Assembly: GCA_019636875.1 (NCBI GenBank)
Contig: JAHBWR010000028.1
Coordinates: forward strand, 1-33,972
DNA length: 33,972 bases
Direction: 5' to 3'
Source: Nitrospira sp.
Lineage (GTDB): Bacteria; Nitrospirota; Nitrospiria; Nitrospirales; Nitrospiraceae
The notes beneath the pieces were generated by a model that had not been told where the DNA came from, made no database searches, and saw only the letters and a list, made by a program, of their open reading frames with translations. Shown in pieces: positions 15,482-24,131 of this stretch; within the stretch, counting starts at the first letter, position 1, and the number at the start of each line of letters is the position of its first letter. A program made the position numbers and the translations under genes.

Positions 15482-16459
15482 TTAGGCCCTACGTTGAGCA
15501 GATCGTGTCTGAGTACGGTACCTCGCCGGGGGGATGCCGAACTCCCGTTTGAAAGCACGATTGAACGAGGGTTCTGATTCATAACCGACGTCCCCCGCCA
15601 CTTCAGCCACGCTCTTGGACGTGGTCGTCAGTACTTGAGCAGCGACCTGCAGCCGCCAGCGCGTGAGATACCCCATCGGCGTGTCAGAGAGATAATGCCG
15701 AAATCGCTCCGCCAACACTGAACGTGAGAGTCCGACTGCTTCGGCCAGAGAGGCAATCGTCCAGGGGTGAGACGGCTGTTTGTGCAAAAGCGCCAGCGCC
15801 TTGCCGACGTCCGGCTCACGTACGCCGGCGAGCCAGCCTGTCTGAGTTTGCGGTAACTTCTCGATGTACCGACGCAAAGTTTCCACGAACAAGACTTCCG
15901 ATAGTTTGGCGATGACAGCAGCGCTGCCAGGTCCTGAGACCTCGGCATGGTTGACGGAATAGCGTAAGGTGTCTTCCACCCATCGTCCCGACGGATTGTC
16001 CCGAATGTGGACTTTGACGATTGGAGGTAGTCCTGCCAGAAATACCTGCGAAAGTTGTGGATCGCAGGTCATGTATCCGCAGACTAGCCGCGTCAGTTCT
16101 CCGCCGCCTCCGAATTGGGACAGCATTTTTCCTTCTGCGAGGACCTTCCGCAGTTGCTCACTGCTATCTACCGGTTTGACGGAGGGACCGTTCCCCATCA
16201 AATGCGCATCACCATGGGGAATAATGATGATATCACCGGCTTCCAAGGAGATCGCCCGGCCATGCTCCCCAACCCTAGCATAGCCCCGGCCTTCGGTCAT
16301 CAAGTGATAGATGATCACGTGCTTGGATCCGGCCGACAAATACGAGGCCATGGAGCAGGCATCAGGCTGCCGTGCGCACCAGGGTGAAGAAAATTCACCG
16401 TTAAAAAACACCGCGCCATCGAGTTTCACAGCCTTGAGAACGTCAGACAACACGTCCAT
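15482..16459 (-). CDS. AraC-family regulator with N-terminal cupin
   Basis: The N-terminal half is a cupin-like sensing domain (HVIIYHLMTEGRGYARVG, then SLEAGDIIIIPHGDAH). The C-terminal 100 residues hold two AraC HTH motifs (WTIASLAEAVGLSRSVLAER and EVAGDVGYESEPSFNRAFKR). It is divergent from a SAM methyltransferase gene, with two 17-bp direct repeats in between that are good candidates for its binding sites. The inducer is not predictable. Confidence 0.92.
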   Translation of the reverse strand: MDVLSDVLKAVKLDGAVFFNGEFSSPWCARQPDACSMASYLSAGSKHVIIYHLMTEGRGYARVGEHGRAISLEAGDIIIIPHGDAHLMGNGPSVKPVDSSEQLRKVLAEGKMLSQFGGGGELTRLVCGYMTCDPQLSQVFLAGLPPIVKVHIRDNPSGRWVEDTLRYSVNHAEVSGPGSAAVIAKLSEVLFVETLRRYIEKLPQTQTGWLAGVREPDVGKALALLHKQPSHPWTIASLAEAVGLSRSVLAERFRHYLSDTPMGYLTRWRLQVAAQVLTTTSKSVAEVAGDVGYESEPSFNRAFKREFGIPPARYRTQTRSAQRRA

Positions 16460-16497
16460 GTGAGGTGCCCCTATCGGAAGGCGTTTTGGCTAAGTTT

Positions 16498-16566
16498 GCC
16501 GGACGCCCGGATAAATGAGGTGCAAGATTAACACTCTCCAGTTAAGAGAGCCAGACGCTCGGATAA
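16498..16566. promoter_or_regulatory. Two 17-bp direct repeats, candidate AraC operator
   Basis: GCCGGACGCCCGGATAA at 16498-16514 and GCCAGACGCTCGGATAA at 16550-16566 match at 15 of 17 bases. Their starts are 52 bp apart, about five helical turns, so a dimer could bind both on the same face. A -10-like TATAGT at 16588-16593 puts the second repeat just upstream of the -35 region of the methyltransferase promoter, as for class II AraC activators. Confidence 0.65.
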
Positions 16567-16654
16567 GACGCCAGGCCCTCTCTCGACTATAGTGGCAATA
16601 GAAACAGCGCAGCACAGAGAGCTGCGCTCAACAATCCATCAACAGGAGGAGGCG

Positions 16655-17476
16655 ATGATGACCAGCATGGCGATTGGGGAGCTAGACAATGTGAAAGCCC
16701 GGCTCAAATCCATATGGACAGCCGGAGAGTACGATCGGTTCTCACGCTACCTAGAAGGCAGCGCGAGGGAGTTTTACGAGAGACTCAACATGACACCTGG
16801 GTGTAACTTGTTGGACGTGGCCTGCGGGTCTGGCCAATTAGCACTGATGGCGGCCCAAGACGGCATCGAGGTGACCGGGGTAGACATTGTGGGTAACTTA
16901 GTAGAGCGGGCACAGGCGCGTGCAAATGCTGAAGGACTGAACGCAAGATTCAAAGAGGCGGATGCGGAGTCACTTCCATTTACCGATGCGAGCTTCGATG
17001 TCGTGGTTACGTTGATCGGCGCGATGTTCGCTCCACGCCCTCAACTCGTTGCGCAGGAATTACTCCGTGTTTGCGTTCCGGGAGGCACAGTGGCCATGGC
17101 CAATTGGACGGCGCAGGGATTTGTTGGCCAAATGTTCAAGACCGTGGCGAAGTTTATTGCGCCGAATGGGATGCCCTCGCCGGTCTTGTGGGGAGACGAA
17201 ACGACGGTCCGTGAACGGCTCGGCCATGGAGTTTCAGATCTCAGTCTTACTCGACGGCAGTATCGTCTCGAGTATCCCTTTCCACCGTCGGAGGTCGTCG
17301 AGTTCTTCCGCCTGTACTACGGCCCGACGAATCGGGCGTTTGCGTCGCTGGACTCAGAGGGCCAAGCCCAATTGTTCCGAGAGCTAGAAACGCTCTGGAC
17401 TTTGCATAATCGAGCCGGGGGCGGCTGCACAACCGTGTTCGGAGAATATCTCGAGGTCATTGGCCTTCGGGCGTAA
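16655..17476 (+). CDS. Class I SAM-dependent methyltransferase
   Basis: AGGAGG sites at 16644-16652 support ATG 16655 (or ATG 16658). Motif I is NLLDVACGSGQLAL, followed by VTGVDI for the ribose-binding acidic residue, then LPFTDASFDVVV. The 273-residue length suits a Methyltransf_11/25-type enzyme. The substrate is unknown. It is probably activated by the divergent AraC regulator. Confidence 0.85.
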   Translation: MMTSMAIGELDNVKARLKSIWTAGEYDRFSRYLEGSAREFYERLNMTPGCNLLDVACGSGQLALMAAQDGIEVTGVDIVGNLVERAQARANAEGLNARFKEADAESLPFTDASFDVVVTLIGAMFAPRPQLVAQELLRVCVPGGTVAMANWTAQGFVGQMFKTVAKFIAPNGMPSPVLWGDETTVRERLGHGVSDLSLTRRQYRLEYPFPPSEVVEFFRLYYGPTNRAFASLDSEGQAQLFRELETLWTLHNRAGGGCTTVFGEYLEVIGLRA

Positions 17477-17585
17477 CAGCAAGTGTTAGAAAAAAAGAGG
17501 GTCAGATTGCCGTTTAGTGTCTGTGCTGCACGACAATACGTAACTGATTCACAATACGTTTCTTATCATTCATGAGGAGGCTGTC

Positions 17586-18767
17586 ATGAAACCATTCCAA
17601 TTGTTCTCGTTGGCCGTGGGGTTGTTGCTCGCCAGCACGGCTCCCGCATCGGCAGAATTTATTGCTCTGATCAACTATGAAAGTAAAGCCAATCAACCGG
17701 TAAGACGAGAGGGGATTGCGATCATGGAAATCGACCCGCAGTCCGCCGACTTTGGCAAGATTCTGATGGAGATTCCGCTTCCGTCGGACCTCGTGGCCCA
17801 CCACATCTTCTTCAACCGGGACCGTACTAAAGCCTACGTGACGGCCTTGGGGAAAAGCATCTTGCACGTCGTGGACCTCACGAAGTTTCCCTATCGGCTA
17901 CGCGCCATTGAGGTCCCTGATTGTCAAGTTGGGGAGGATCTGGTCGTGTCAGAAGATAACCGGACTTGGTATCTCACCTGTATGGGTTCGAGCACGGTGA
18001 TCGTGGGGGACGCACGTGTCGATAAGCCGATCAAGACGATTAGCGCCAGGGATCCCGGTGCGGCCACGATTCTCTATCCCCATGGGATCGCGATTCACAA
18101 CGGGATTGATCGAGTGGTTGTGACCAGCACGGTGAAACCGGACATGTCGGAGCAGGGGGATTCGGTTACTGTGATCGAGGCCAGCACAGGACAGGTGCTC
18201 TCGACCCACAAGATCGGGTCAAAGCCGGCTCCAGCGAAATCGGCGCCGGTCGAAATCATGTTCAGCCCCAATGCCGATCCACCCGTGATGCATATTACTA
18301 ATATGATGGAGGGCACGCTGTGGGCCGGAGTGTGGGATCCCAGTCGCAAGGCGTTTTCCTTCCATCAAATCGATGATTTCGAGACGCGGCGACAGGGGAT
18401 GCCGCTGGAAATGCTCTATAACAAGAAGGGGGACCGCCTCTTCGTCACGACAGCCAAACCGGGGCATGTGAGTCTGTACGACAACAGCGATCCGCGTCAT
18501 CCGAAGTTTCTCAAGACCATCGCGGCTGCAGCCGGGGCGCACCATAGCGTGCTGTCACCCGACGAACGATACCTGTTTGTCCAGAATAGTCTCCTGAATT
18601 TGGAAGGTCTGAGTGATGGGTCTATTACCGTGATCGATCTGCAGCAGGATAAAAGTTTAGGGAGCATTGATACCCTGAAGGCACAAGGGTTCAATCCCAA
18701 CTGCATCATGCTGTTGCCAAACCATTTTGGACCAGGCGGCTTGCAGGCAGATCTGGCAGGTAAGTAA
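17586..18767 (+). CDS. Secreted beta-propeller protein (YncE/YVTN-like)
   Basis: GAGGAGG precedes the start. A signal peptide ends near APASA (residue 23). The rest shows repeated strand units with phrases typical of seven-bladed propellers (NRDRTKAYVTALGKSILHVVDL, DERYLFVQN, GSITVIDL). Histidines are conserved-looking at blade tops (AHHIFF, YPHGIAIH, GAHHSVLS), reminiscent of metal-binding propellers such as selenium-binding protein 56, but the CxxC and other hallmark motifs of that family are not seen. Periplasmic location likely. Function unassigned. Confidence 0.75.
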   Translation: MKPFQLFSLAVGLLLASTAPASAEFIALINYESKANQPVRREGIAIMEIDPQSADFGKILMEIPLPSDLVAHHIFFNRDRTKAYVTALGKSILHVVDLTKFPYRLRAIEVPDCQVGEDLVVSEDNRTWYLTCMGSSTVIVGDARVDKPIKTISARDPGAATILYPHGIAIHNGIDRVVVTSTVKPDMSEQGDSVTVIEASTGQVLSTHKIGSKPAPAKSAPVEIMFSPNADPPVMHITNMMEGTLWAGVWDPSRKAFSFHQIDDFETRRQGMPLEMLYNKKGDRLFVTTAKPGHVSLYDNSDPRHPKFLKTIAAAAGAHHSVLSPDERYLFVQNSLLNLEGLSDGSITVIDLQQDKSLGSIDTLKAQGFNPNCIMLLPNHFGPGGLQADLAGK

Positions 18768-18876
18768 AGGAGGTGTCGGAGTAACCGGAGATTGAGCCGC
18801 CGAGGGCAATCAAGGGAACGATGCGAAGGTTTGTGGCCATGCGGATTGTTGTCTTGAACCTTCGGCCTGACTTGGG

Positions 18877-19197
18877 TCAGGCTGCGGTATTACGTCTAAG
18901 CAGGTCGGTAAGTTGAGCGAAGGGTGTAAAGGGGCGATCAGGCTCACGGGTCGAGGGTGCTTCCCCCGATCCGTCGCCGACCTGATCGCGTTGGTGTTCG
19001 TTATCGTGGCAGTAGAGACAGAGCAACTCCCAATTGCTGCCGTCTGGGGGATTGTTGTGATGGTTGTGGTCCTTGTGATGAACCGTGAGTTGGTTCAGCT
19101 TCTTTCCGTCGAATTCGCGTCCGCAGTGGGCGCAGATCCAGGGGAATAATTTCAACGCGCGTGCTCGGTAGGATTGCTCGTAATTGTTCCGTACCAT
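18877..19197 (-). CDS. yajD: HNH nuclease family protein, YajD-like
   Basis: ATG 19197 is preceded by GGAGG at about 7 bp. The 106-residue product has CAHCGREF, then LTVHHKDHNHHNNPPDGSNW and LLCLYCHDNEH, that is two CxxC pairs around the HNH core. This closely follows E. coli YajD from memory. The 3' end lies in a GCCTGAC-TTGG-GTCAGGC hairpin. Its nuclease role is unproven in the family. Confidence 0.9.
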   Translation of the reverse strand: MVRNNYEQSYRARALKLFPWICAHCGREFDGKKLNQLTVHHKDHNHHNNPPDGSNWELLCLYCHDNEHQRDQVGDGSGEAPSTREPDRPFTPFAQLTDLLRRNTAA

Positions 19198-19608
19198 GCG
19201 AGCCTCCATGGGAAGGGTGACTCGACACAGGTACATTTTACACCCGTTCATACAACCTGACCACGCCCCGTGAATGCGGTTTATGGCAGGAAGCTTTTGG
19301 TATAGGGGACGTGCCGATAGAGATTTCTCACGGCAAGGAAGCCGACCACGAAGCCGGTGGCCAGTCAGCATACTGATCCGGGCTGCACGTCATGTTGTAC
19401 GCCTGTCCAGTAGTAGGTCGGAACGCTCGATGGTCATGTGCGATCAGTCAGTCGAGTGGTGTGAAACTAGGAATTTCGCCCAGGAGCAATGGCCGCCGCT
19501 GACTGGTGATCGCGGGTGGGGGTGATGGATGTATGACGCTCAAGGACGACGATGGTGTCTCCACCGGGCTCCAATTGCAGTATACTGACGCCCATGCAGG
19601 AGCACAGT
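19198..19608. other. Intergenic region between yajD and the beta-helix gene
   Basis: No gene is recognised. It holds the divergent promoter regions. A -10-like TATACT lies at 19580-19585 and an AGGAG site at 19598-19602 belongs to the beta-helix gene. Confidence 0.4.
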
Positions 19609-20397
19609 ATGAAACCGGTGGTACCGGAGAATCCCTTTGGCGGACGGACGTTGATCGTGGACGCACAGGATGAGCGGTATTATCCCAGCCCCGGCATGGC
19701 ATTGACGGATGCGAGAGAAGACGATCAGGTCTACATCCGCCCCGGTATTTACGAAGACAAGATCTTCATCAGTGAGCGGTCCGTGCATCTCGTTGGAGCG
19801 GGACGGGATCAAGTCACCATTTTCAGCCGACGAGGCGGGCCGCTGTATCTGCAACGAGTTTCTCGCGGAACCGTGAGCGGCATCACATTTCGCTATGTCG
19901 GCAGCGATCAACATGCCGCCATCAATGTGCTGGATTCCGCCTGTACCATCAGCCAGTGTCGGGCAAGGGATGGTGTGCTCTCAGGTGTCTTATTGTACGG
20001 TCCGGAGTGCAGCGTGGTCTTCACGGAGAACGAAGTCTGTGGCAATCGGGAGTCCGGCATCTTTGTGTTCGCCGGTGCTCGACCGCGTGTGGTGGGCAAT
20101 CAGTGTTTTGACAACCATCACTTTGGTATCGCGGTCCGTGATCCGACGAGCCAGCCGGAACTCATCAGAAACCTGTGTGAAAAGAACATGCTCAGCGGCA
20201 TCCTGCTGTTCTCTCAAGCCGGTGCGCTGGTGCTCGACAATATCTGCCGGCAGAATCACCAGTGGGGTGTGGTGCTGACGCCGGATGCCAAGCCGAATCC
20301 TGTGCCACCTGAATTGCCGGCCATGAATCGGCTGTTCGACAACCCGCGTGGAGCGATGACGGCGACGAAGCAGCCTCTAATAGATATCGGACGATGA
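19609..20397 (+). CDS. Right-handed parallel beta-helix protein
   Basis: ATG 19609 follows AGGAG at 6 bp; an upstream GTG adds 19 atypical residues. The 262-residue product has repeated coils of about 22-25 residues with Asn and short hydrophobic steps (SGVLLYGPECSVVFTENEVCGN, SGIFVFAGARPRVVGNQC, FGIAVRDPTSQPELIRNLC). This is the PbH1/NosD-like fold. No signal peptide is evident, so it is either cytoplasmic or exported by another route. No catalytic motif recognised. In other bacteria such proteins bind carbohydrate or act in capsule and copper systems. Confidence 0.75.
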   Translation: MKPVVPENPFGGRTLIVDAQDERYYPSPGMALTDAREDDQVYIRPGIYEDKIFISERSVHLVGAGRDQVTIFSRRGGPLYLQRVSRGTVSGITFRYVGSDQHAAINVLDSACTISQCRARDGVLSGVLLYGPECSVVFTENEVCGNRESGIFVFAGARPRVVGNQCFDNHHFGIAVRDPTSQPELIRNLCEKNMLSGILLFSQAGALVLDNICRQNHQWGVVLTPDAKPNPVPPELPAMNRLFDNPRGAMTATKQPLIDIGR

Positions 20398-20668
20398 TTC
20401 TGTCCGGGCAACGCTCCGCTACGTGGAACATCAAAGCAGCGATTCTCCATTGCCGAGCTCCATCGTATTCTGATGACCTCGTCGTGTTCACAATAGACCC
20501 CATCATTTTTCTGCCCCGATATGCGAGAGGCATCCATGTCAGCCATGCCAACTATCGCGCGAGGTCTCATGAGCTGAGTTCCTGGTGGCCGAAGAATCTG
20601 TAGCGTGCAGCCGTTGAGACCGCCAGCGTGAACTGTGTATGGTAGAGGACTTTATAGGAGATCATTTG

Positions 20669-21508
20669 ATGCCACTGACCACATACAATCACGTTTCAAT
20701 TCCCTCCTTCATGTACGGCACGGCCTGGAAGAAAGAGACGACAACGGGCCTAGTGGTGCAAGCCGTGGAAACAGGCTTCACGGCGATCGATACGGCGAAT
20801 CAACTTGTTCATTATGATGAAGCACGGGTAGGGGAGGCACTTCTACAATTAGCAGAGCAAGGTGTCACCCGTGACAAGCTGTTTTTGCAAACCAAGTTCA
20901 CACCGATTAATGGGCAGGATCATCGTCTCCCGTACGACGCGCGAGCGAGCATCACTACACAGGTTCAGCAATCCTTCACCAGTTCTCTCGACCACCTCCA
21001 TACCGACTATCTCGATTCGTACATGCTGCATGGACCCTATTCCCGACGGGGATTAGGAGCGGAGGATTGGGAAGTCTGGACGGCGATCGAAGCACTCTAT
21101 GATGCCGGCAAGACGAAGATGATCGGGATCAGCAACGTCACGGCCGATCAGTTGACGTTGCTTTGCGAGAAGTCCAAGCATAAGCCGATGGTGGTGCAGA
21201 ATCGTTGCTATGCGGCATTCGGCTGGGATAAAGAAGTGCGTGAGATATGTCAGCCTAATAACATAATTTATCAGGGCTTCTCACTGCTGACAGCCAACCG
21301 TGAAGTATTCACTGACCAAGCTATCCGCACGATGGCGGCCAAGTATCAGACTGGCCTAGCCCAGATCGTATTTCGTTTCTCGCAGCAGGTCGGCATGCTG
21401 CCCCTGACCGGTACGACGAATCCTCAACACATGAAGGAAGATCTCGAGTGTGAGCGATTCAGTTTGTTGCCGGAAGAAATTGCTCAGATTGAAACCATCG
21501 GCCTCTAG
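20669..21508 (+). CDS. Aldo/keto reductase
   Basis: TAGGAG supports ATG 20669, ten codons inside the longest frame. The TIM-barrel signature residues are visible: Asp in AIDTANQ, Tyr in VHYDEARVGEAL, Lys in LFLQTKF and His in YMLHGP. The Asp to Tyr spacing is longer than in typical family members (two extra residues). The 279-residue length is usual. It is followed after 5 bp by a DUF488 gene. The substrate is unknown. Confidence 0.9.
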   Translation: MPLTTYNHVSIPSFMYGTAWKKETTTGLVVQAVETGFTAIDTANQLVHYDEARVGEALLQLAEQGVTRDKLFLQTKFTPINGQDHRLPYDARASITTQVQQSFTSSLDHLHTDYLDSYMLHGPYSRRGLGAEDWEVWTAIEALYDAGKTKMIGISNVTADQLTLLCEKSKHKPMVVQNRCYAAFGWDKEVREICQPNNIIYQGFSLLTANREVFTDQAIRTMAAKYQTGLAQIVFRFSQQVGMLPLTGTTNPQHMKEDLECERFSLLPEEIAQIETIGL

Positions 21509-21513
21509 CACCT

Positions 21514-21942
21514 ATGGGTAAGGTTCTGGTCAAACGAGTTTATGAACCGGTGACGAAGTCCGATGGCTTTCGTGTGCTGGTCGATCGCCTGTGGCCACGG
21601 GGACTTTCTAAGTCTGAGGCGAAACTCGATCTCTGGTTGCCTGATCTCGGGCCCTCGACAGTCCTTCGGCAATGGTTCAACCATGATCCTACACGTTGGG
21701 TTGAGTTTCTCCACCGCTACCATGCCGAGCTAAAAGAGAAAACAGCGTTCCTTACCGCAATCAAAGAACAGGCAAAGACCAGTCCTGTGACGCTGCTCTA
21801 TTCGGCCAAAGATGAGCACCATAACCAGGCTGTGGCTCTCCAGAGTTTTCTTATTCAGCAAACTGCCACTCGCAAACTGATCACACAAACAAAGAAGGCT
21901 GGGCCGGTAGTGGGGGCTAGAAGGAAGATGAAGGCCAAATAG
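21514..21942 (+). CDS. DUF488 family protein
   Basis: The 142-residue protein has the family signatures RVYEPVTKSDGFRVLVDRLWPRG and LLYSAKDEHHNQAVAL. DUF488 proteins are widespread and uncharacterised. It is co-transcribed with the aldo/keto reductase gene. A basic C-terminus (ARRKMKAK) follows the domain. Confidence 0.9.
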   Translation: MGKVLVKRVYEPVTKSDGFRVLVDRLWPRGLSKSEAKLDLWLPDLGPSTVLRQWFNHDPTRWVEFLHRYHAELKEKTAFLTAIKEQAKTSPVTLLYSAKDEHHNQAVALQSFLIQQTATRKLITQTKKAGPVVGARRKMKAK

Positions 21943-22042
21943 TTTGCCTCTCCTCGGTTTTTCTACGGTCAAGTAGCATCCTAAGTAAGGTTGATCACGG
22001 GGAGGCTTGCCTCAGGAAGGCGGCGCCGGGTAATGTGTTCAT

Positions 22043-22195
22043 ATGGACGATACGGTCTTAATGATTCTCATGGGGATCGGCGGTGTGGTGCTGTGGCTGG
22101 TGATTCACCAACGGTATCGCCGCTGGAAGGCCGGCAAGTTGGCCGACAAAATATTGGAAGACGTGGTCAAGGGCAAAGACGCGTTTCGGCGGTAG
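22043..22195 (+). CDS. Small single-helix membrane protein
   Basis: A 50-residue frame begins MDDTVLMILMGIGGVVLW with one membrane helix (about residues 4-22) and then a basic, helix-rich cytoplasmic tail (HQRYRRWKAGKLADKILED). Third-position bases look coding. No strong ribosome binding site is seen. Function unknown. Confidence 0.55.
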   Translation: MDDTVLMILMGIGGVVLWLVIHQRYRRWKAGKLADKILEDVVKGKDAFRR

Positions 22196-22268
22196 AGCAA
22201 GGAAGAACAAAGGAGAGCCCGATCAGACCACCTCGCAAGGGGGTCTGGCTGTCATATGGTTGTTAGGG

Positions 22269-22847
22269 ATGGCTACCGAAAACAAACCGGAGAGGCGTTG
22301 CCCGTGGGCAGGAGATCAGGCCCATATGATTCGTTACCACGATCAGGAATGGGGTAAGCCGGTGCATGATGATCACCGACTTTTTGAAATGCTCTTGCTT
22401 GAGGGCGCACAGGCCGGCCTGAGTTGGAACACAATCTTAAAGCGACGTGAAAACTACCGAAAAGCCTTCGCCGGGTTTAATCCAACGAAAGTGGCCACGT
22501 TCACGGCCAACGATAAGAGACGACTATTGAATGATCCCGGCATTATACGAAATCGATTAAAGATCGATGCGGCGGTGACGAACGCACAGGCATTTCTGGC
22601 TGTGCGAAATGAATTCGGTACCTTTGATCGATATGTCTGGCAATTTGTCGGCGGGAAACCAAAGGTGAATAACCGCCGGACGATGTCGGATGTCCCAGCC
22701 ACAAGCCCGGAGAGCGACGCACTTTCAAAAGACCTCAAGCAGCGAGGTTTCCGTTTCGTCGGAAGCACGATCATCTACGCGTTCATGCAAGCCGTGGGTA
22801 TGGTGGACGACCACCTCAATGCTTGTTCCGCCAAGACACGAGTGTAA
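22269..22847 (+). CDS. tag: DNA-3-methyladenine glycosylase I
   Basis: This base-excision repair enzyme removes 3-methyladenine. The zinc ligands of the Tag family are visible: Cys11 in RCPWAG, His24 in RYHDQEWG, and His and Cys in DDHLNAC near the end. The LLLEGAQAGLSW segment holds the conserved Glu. The 192-residue length is normal. ATG 22269 is chosen over TTG 22260. TATGGT lies 8 bp upstream and no good Shine-Dalgarno is seen. Confidence 0.95.
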   Translation: MATENKPERRCPWAGDQAHMIRYHDQEWGKPVHDDHRLFEMLLLEGAQAGLSWNTILKRRENYRKAFAGFNPTKVATFTANDKRRLLNDPGIIRNRLKIDAAVTNAQAFLAVRNEFGTFDRYVWQFVGGKPKVNNRRTMSDVPATSPESDALSKDLKQRGFRFVGSTIIYAFMQAVGMVDDHLNACSAKTRV

Positions 22848-22946
22848 GGCAGGCTTCCTCCGCTGCGGGGTTGCGTCTTATTTGAACCTCCTTCGTCTCT
22901 AGAGATGAGTGCGGAATCATCCGCTGCTCTTTCAGGGAGGTATCCC

Positions 22947-23390
22947 ATGCGTCCCCATATTTCGCTCGATGTTCGTGATGTGGCGAAGTCGACTGCATTC
23001 TACGAAAAAGTCTTCGGCATGAAACCACAGAAGCAGGTGGCTGACTATGCGAAGTTTGACTTGAAGAATCCGGCACTAAATTTATCCCTCGTGTCCTCAA
23101 CACAAGGCGTGAGTACCGTGAATCATTTAGGGATCGAGGTTGACACGGTTGAGGAGATCATCAAGTGGAAGACCCACTTGCAACATAAAGGAATACTTCA
23201 ACGAGTTGAGGAGGGTGTCACCTGCTGCTTTGCTCGGCAAGATAAGCTCTGGTTCAACGATCCGGATGGTAACGCCTGGGAAATCTTTACGGTCCATGAG
23301 CAGTTGGCGGTCAGCGGACAACTTGGTCAAACAGGCTGCTGTATTCCGAAGGCAACTGGTGCGCATGAGCCAGCCACATGCGGAGTCTAA
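22947..23390 (+). CDS. ArsI/CadI-like VOC protein
   Basis: ATG 22947 follows GGGAGG at 6 bp. The 147-residue product has VOC iron ligands: His in PHISLDV, His in VNHLGIEV and Glu in NAWEIF. It also has the vicinal Cys pair in TCCFARQDKLW, a hallmark of the ArsI C-As lyase/CadI group. The Cys-rich C-terminus (GQTGCCIPKATG, ATCGV) is also typical. It is followed after 43 bp by a SigZ-like sigma factor. It may act on organoarsenicals or bind heavy metal, but no ars operon is present here. Confidence 0.85.
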   Translation: MRPHISLDVRDVAKSTAFYEKVFGMKPQKQVADYAKFDLKNPALNLSLVSSTQGVSTVNHLGIEVDTVEEIIKWKTHLQHKGILQRVEEGVTCCFARQDKLWFNDPDGNAWEIFTVHEQLAVSGQLGQTGCCIPKATGAHEPATCGV

Positions 23391-23433
23391 GGCGATACCG
23401 CTTCATCTGGGAGAAACTCACCGAGAGGCCATT

Positions 23434-24054
23434 ATGGCAAAGACGACAGAAGAGCTTTGGCAACTGCTGCACGATGGTCTCCGGGCCTTCATAGCCAAAC
23501 GTGTGGATGATCAAGGACATGTCGACGATATGCTGCAAGAGGTGTTTGTGCGAGTCCATCGGCAGATCGACTCGGTGAAGGATCCACAGCGGTTGGTCTC
23601 GTGGGTCTATCAGATCACGCGGAACGCTATCATCGATTATTACCGAACGCCAGGACGGCAACGAGAGATCCCGACTGGATTGAGTTCGGAAGTTGAGCGG
23701 CGTGACGAAACAACACAGAAACCGGAGATGTCAGATCGAGGCGAGGGAGAGGAGTCTCGCTTAGAACTCGCGGGCTGTCTTCGTCCCATGATTGAGCGGC
23801 TCTCACCAGACTATCGAAAGGCCATCACGCTGGTCGAGATTGATGGGCTGACGCAACAGGTTGCTGCTAGGCAGATGGGTCTTTCATTGTCAGGCATGAA
23901 ATCCAGGGTCCAACGGGGCCGCAAACAACTCAAGCAGCAGCTCGATGACTGTTGCCTGATCGAACTTGATCGCCGAGGAGGAGTGATCGACTATCGATCT
24001 CGCGGCGCAGACTGTGATTCCTGTGAAGGACCTCATCGAGGCCGACCGTCATGA
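23434..24054 (+). CDS. sigZ: SigZ-like RNA polymerase sigma factor
   Basis: The 206-residue ECF-type sigma factor has region 2 (VDDMLQEVFVRVHRQIDSVKDPQRLVSWVYQITRNAIIDYYR) and region 4 (LSPDYRKAITLVEIDGLTQQ, then MGLSLSGMKSRVQRGRKQL). The C-terminal extension with Cys pairs and LDRRGGVIDY is typical of SigZ. ATG 23434 is chosen with GAGAGG upstream; the longer frame overlaps the VOC gene. No anti-sigma factor is adjacent. Confidence 0.85.
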   Translation: MAKTTEELWQLLHDGLRAFIAKRVDDQGHVDDMLQEVFVRVHRQIDSVKDPQRLVSWVYQITRNAIIDYYRTPGRQREIPTGLSSEVERRDETTQKPEMSDRGEGEESRLELAGCLRPMIERLSPDYRKAITLVEIDGLTQQVAARQMGLSLSGMKSRVQRGRKQLKQQLDDCCLIELDRRGGVIDYRSRGADCDSCEGPHRGRPS

Positions 24055-24076
24055 CACATCCGTCGTTCTCACTCGG

Positions 24077-24116
24077 TGTTGCGGCGTATCCTCACGACAG
24101 AGGATATGCCGCAACA
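24077..24116. terminator. Strong hairpin between convergent sigZ and peroxidase genes
   Basis: A 17-bp stem with one G-T pair (24077-24093 with 24100-24116) and a 6-nt loop lies between the two stop codons. No T-run follows on either strand, so it is atypical as an intrinsic terminator. It probably blocks convergent read-through. Confidence 0.65.
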
Positions 24117-24131
24117 GGTTCGCGGTAAGAT

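Noticed and set aside
18865..18882. GCCTGAC-TTGG-GTCAGGC hairpin as terminator
   Set aside because: It lacks a T-run on both strands and overlaps the yajD stop codon, so it is only a weak candidate.
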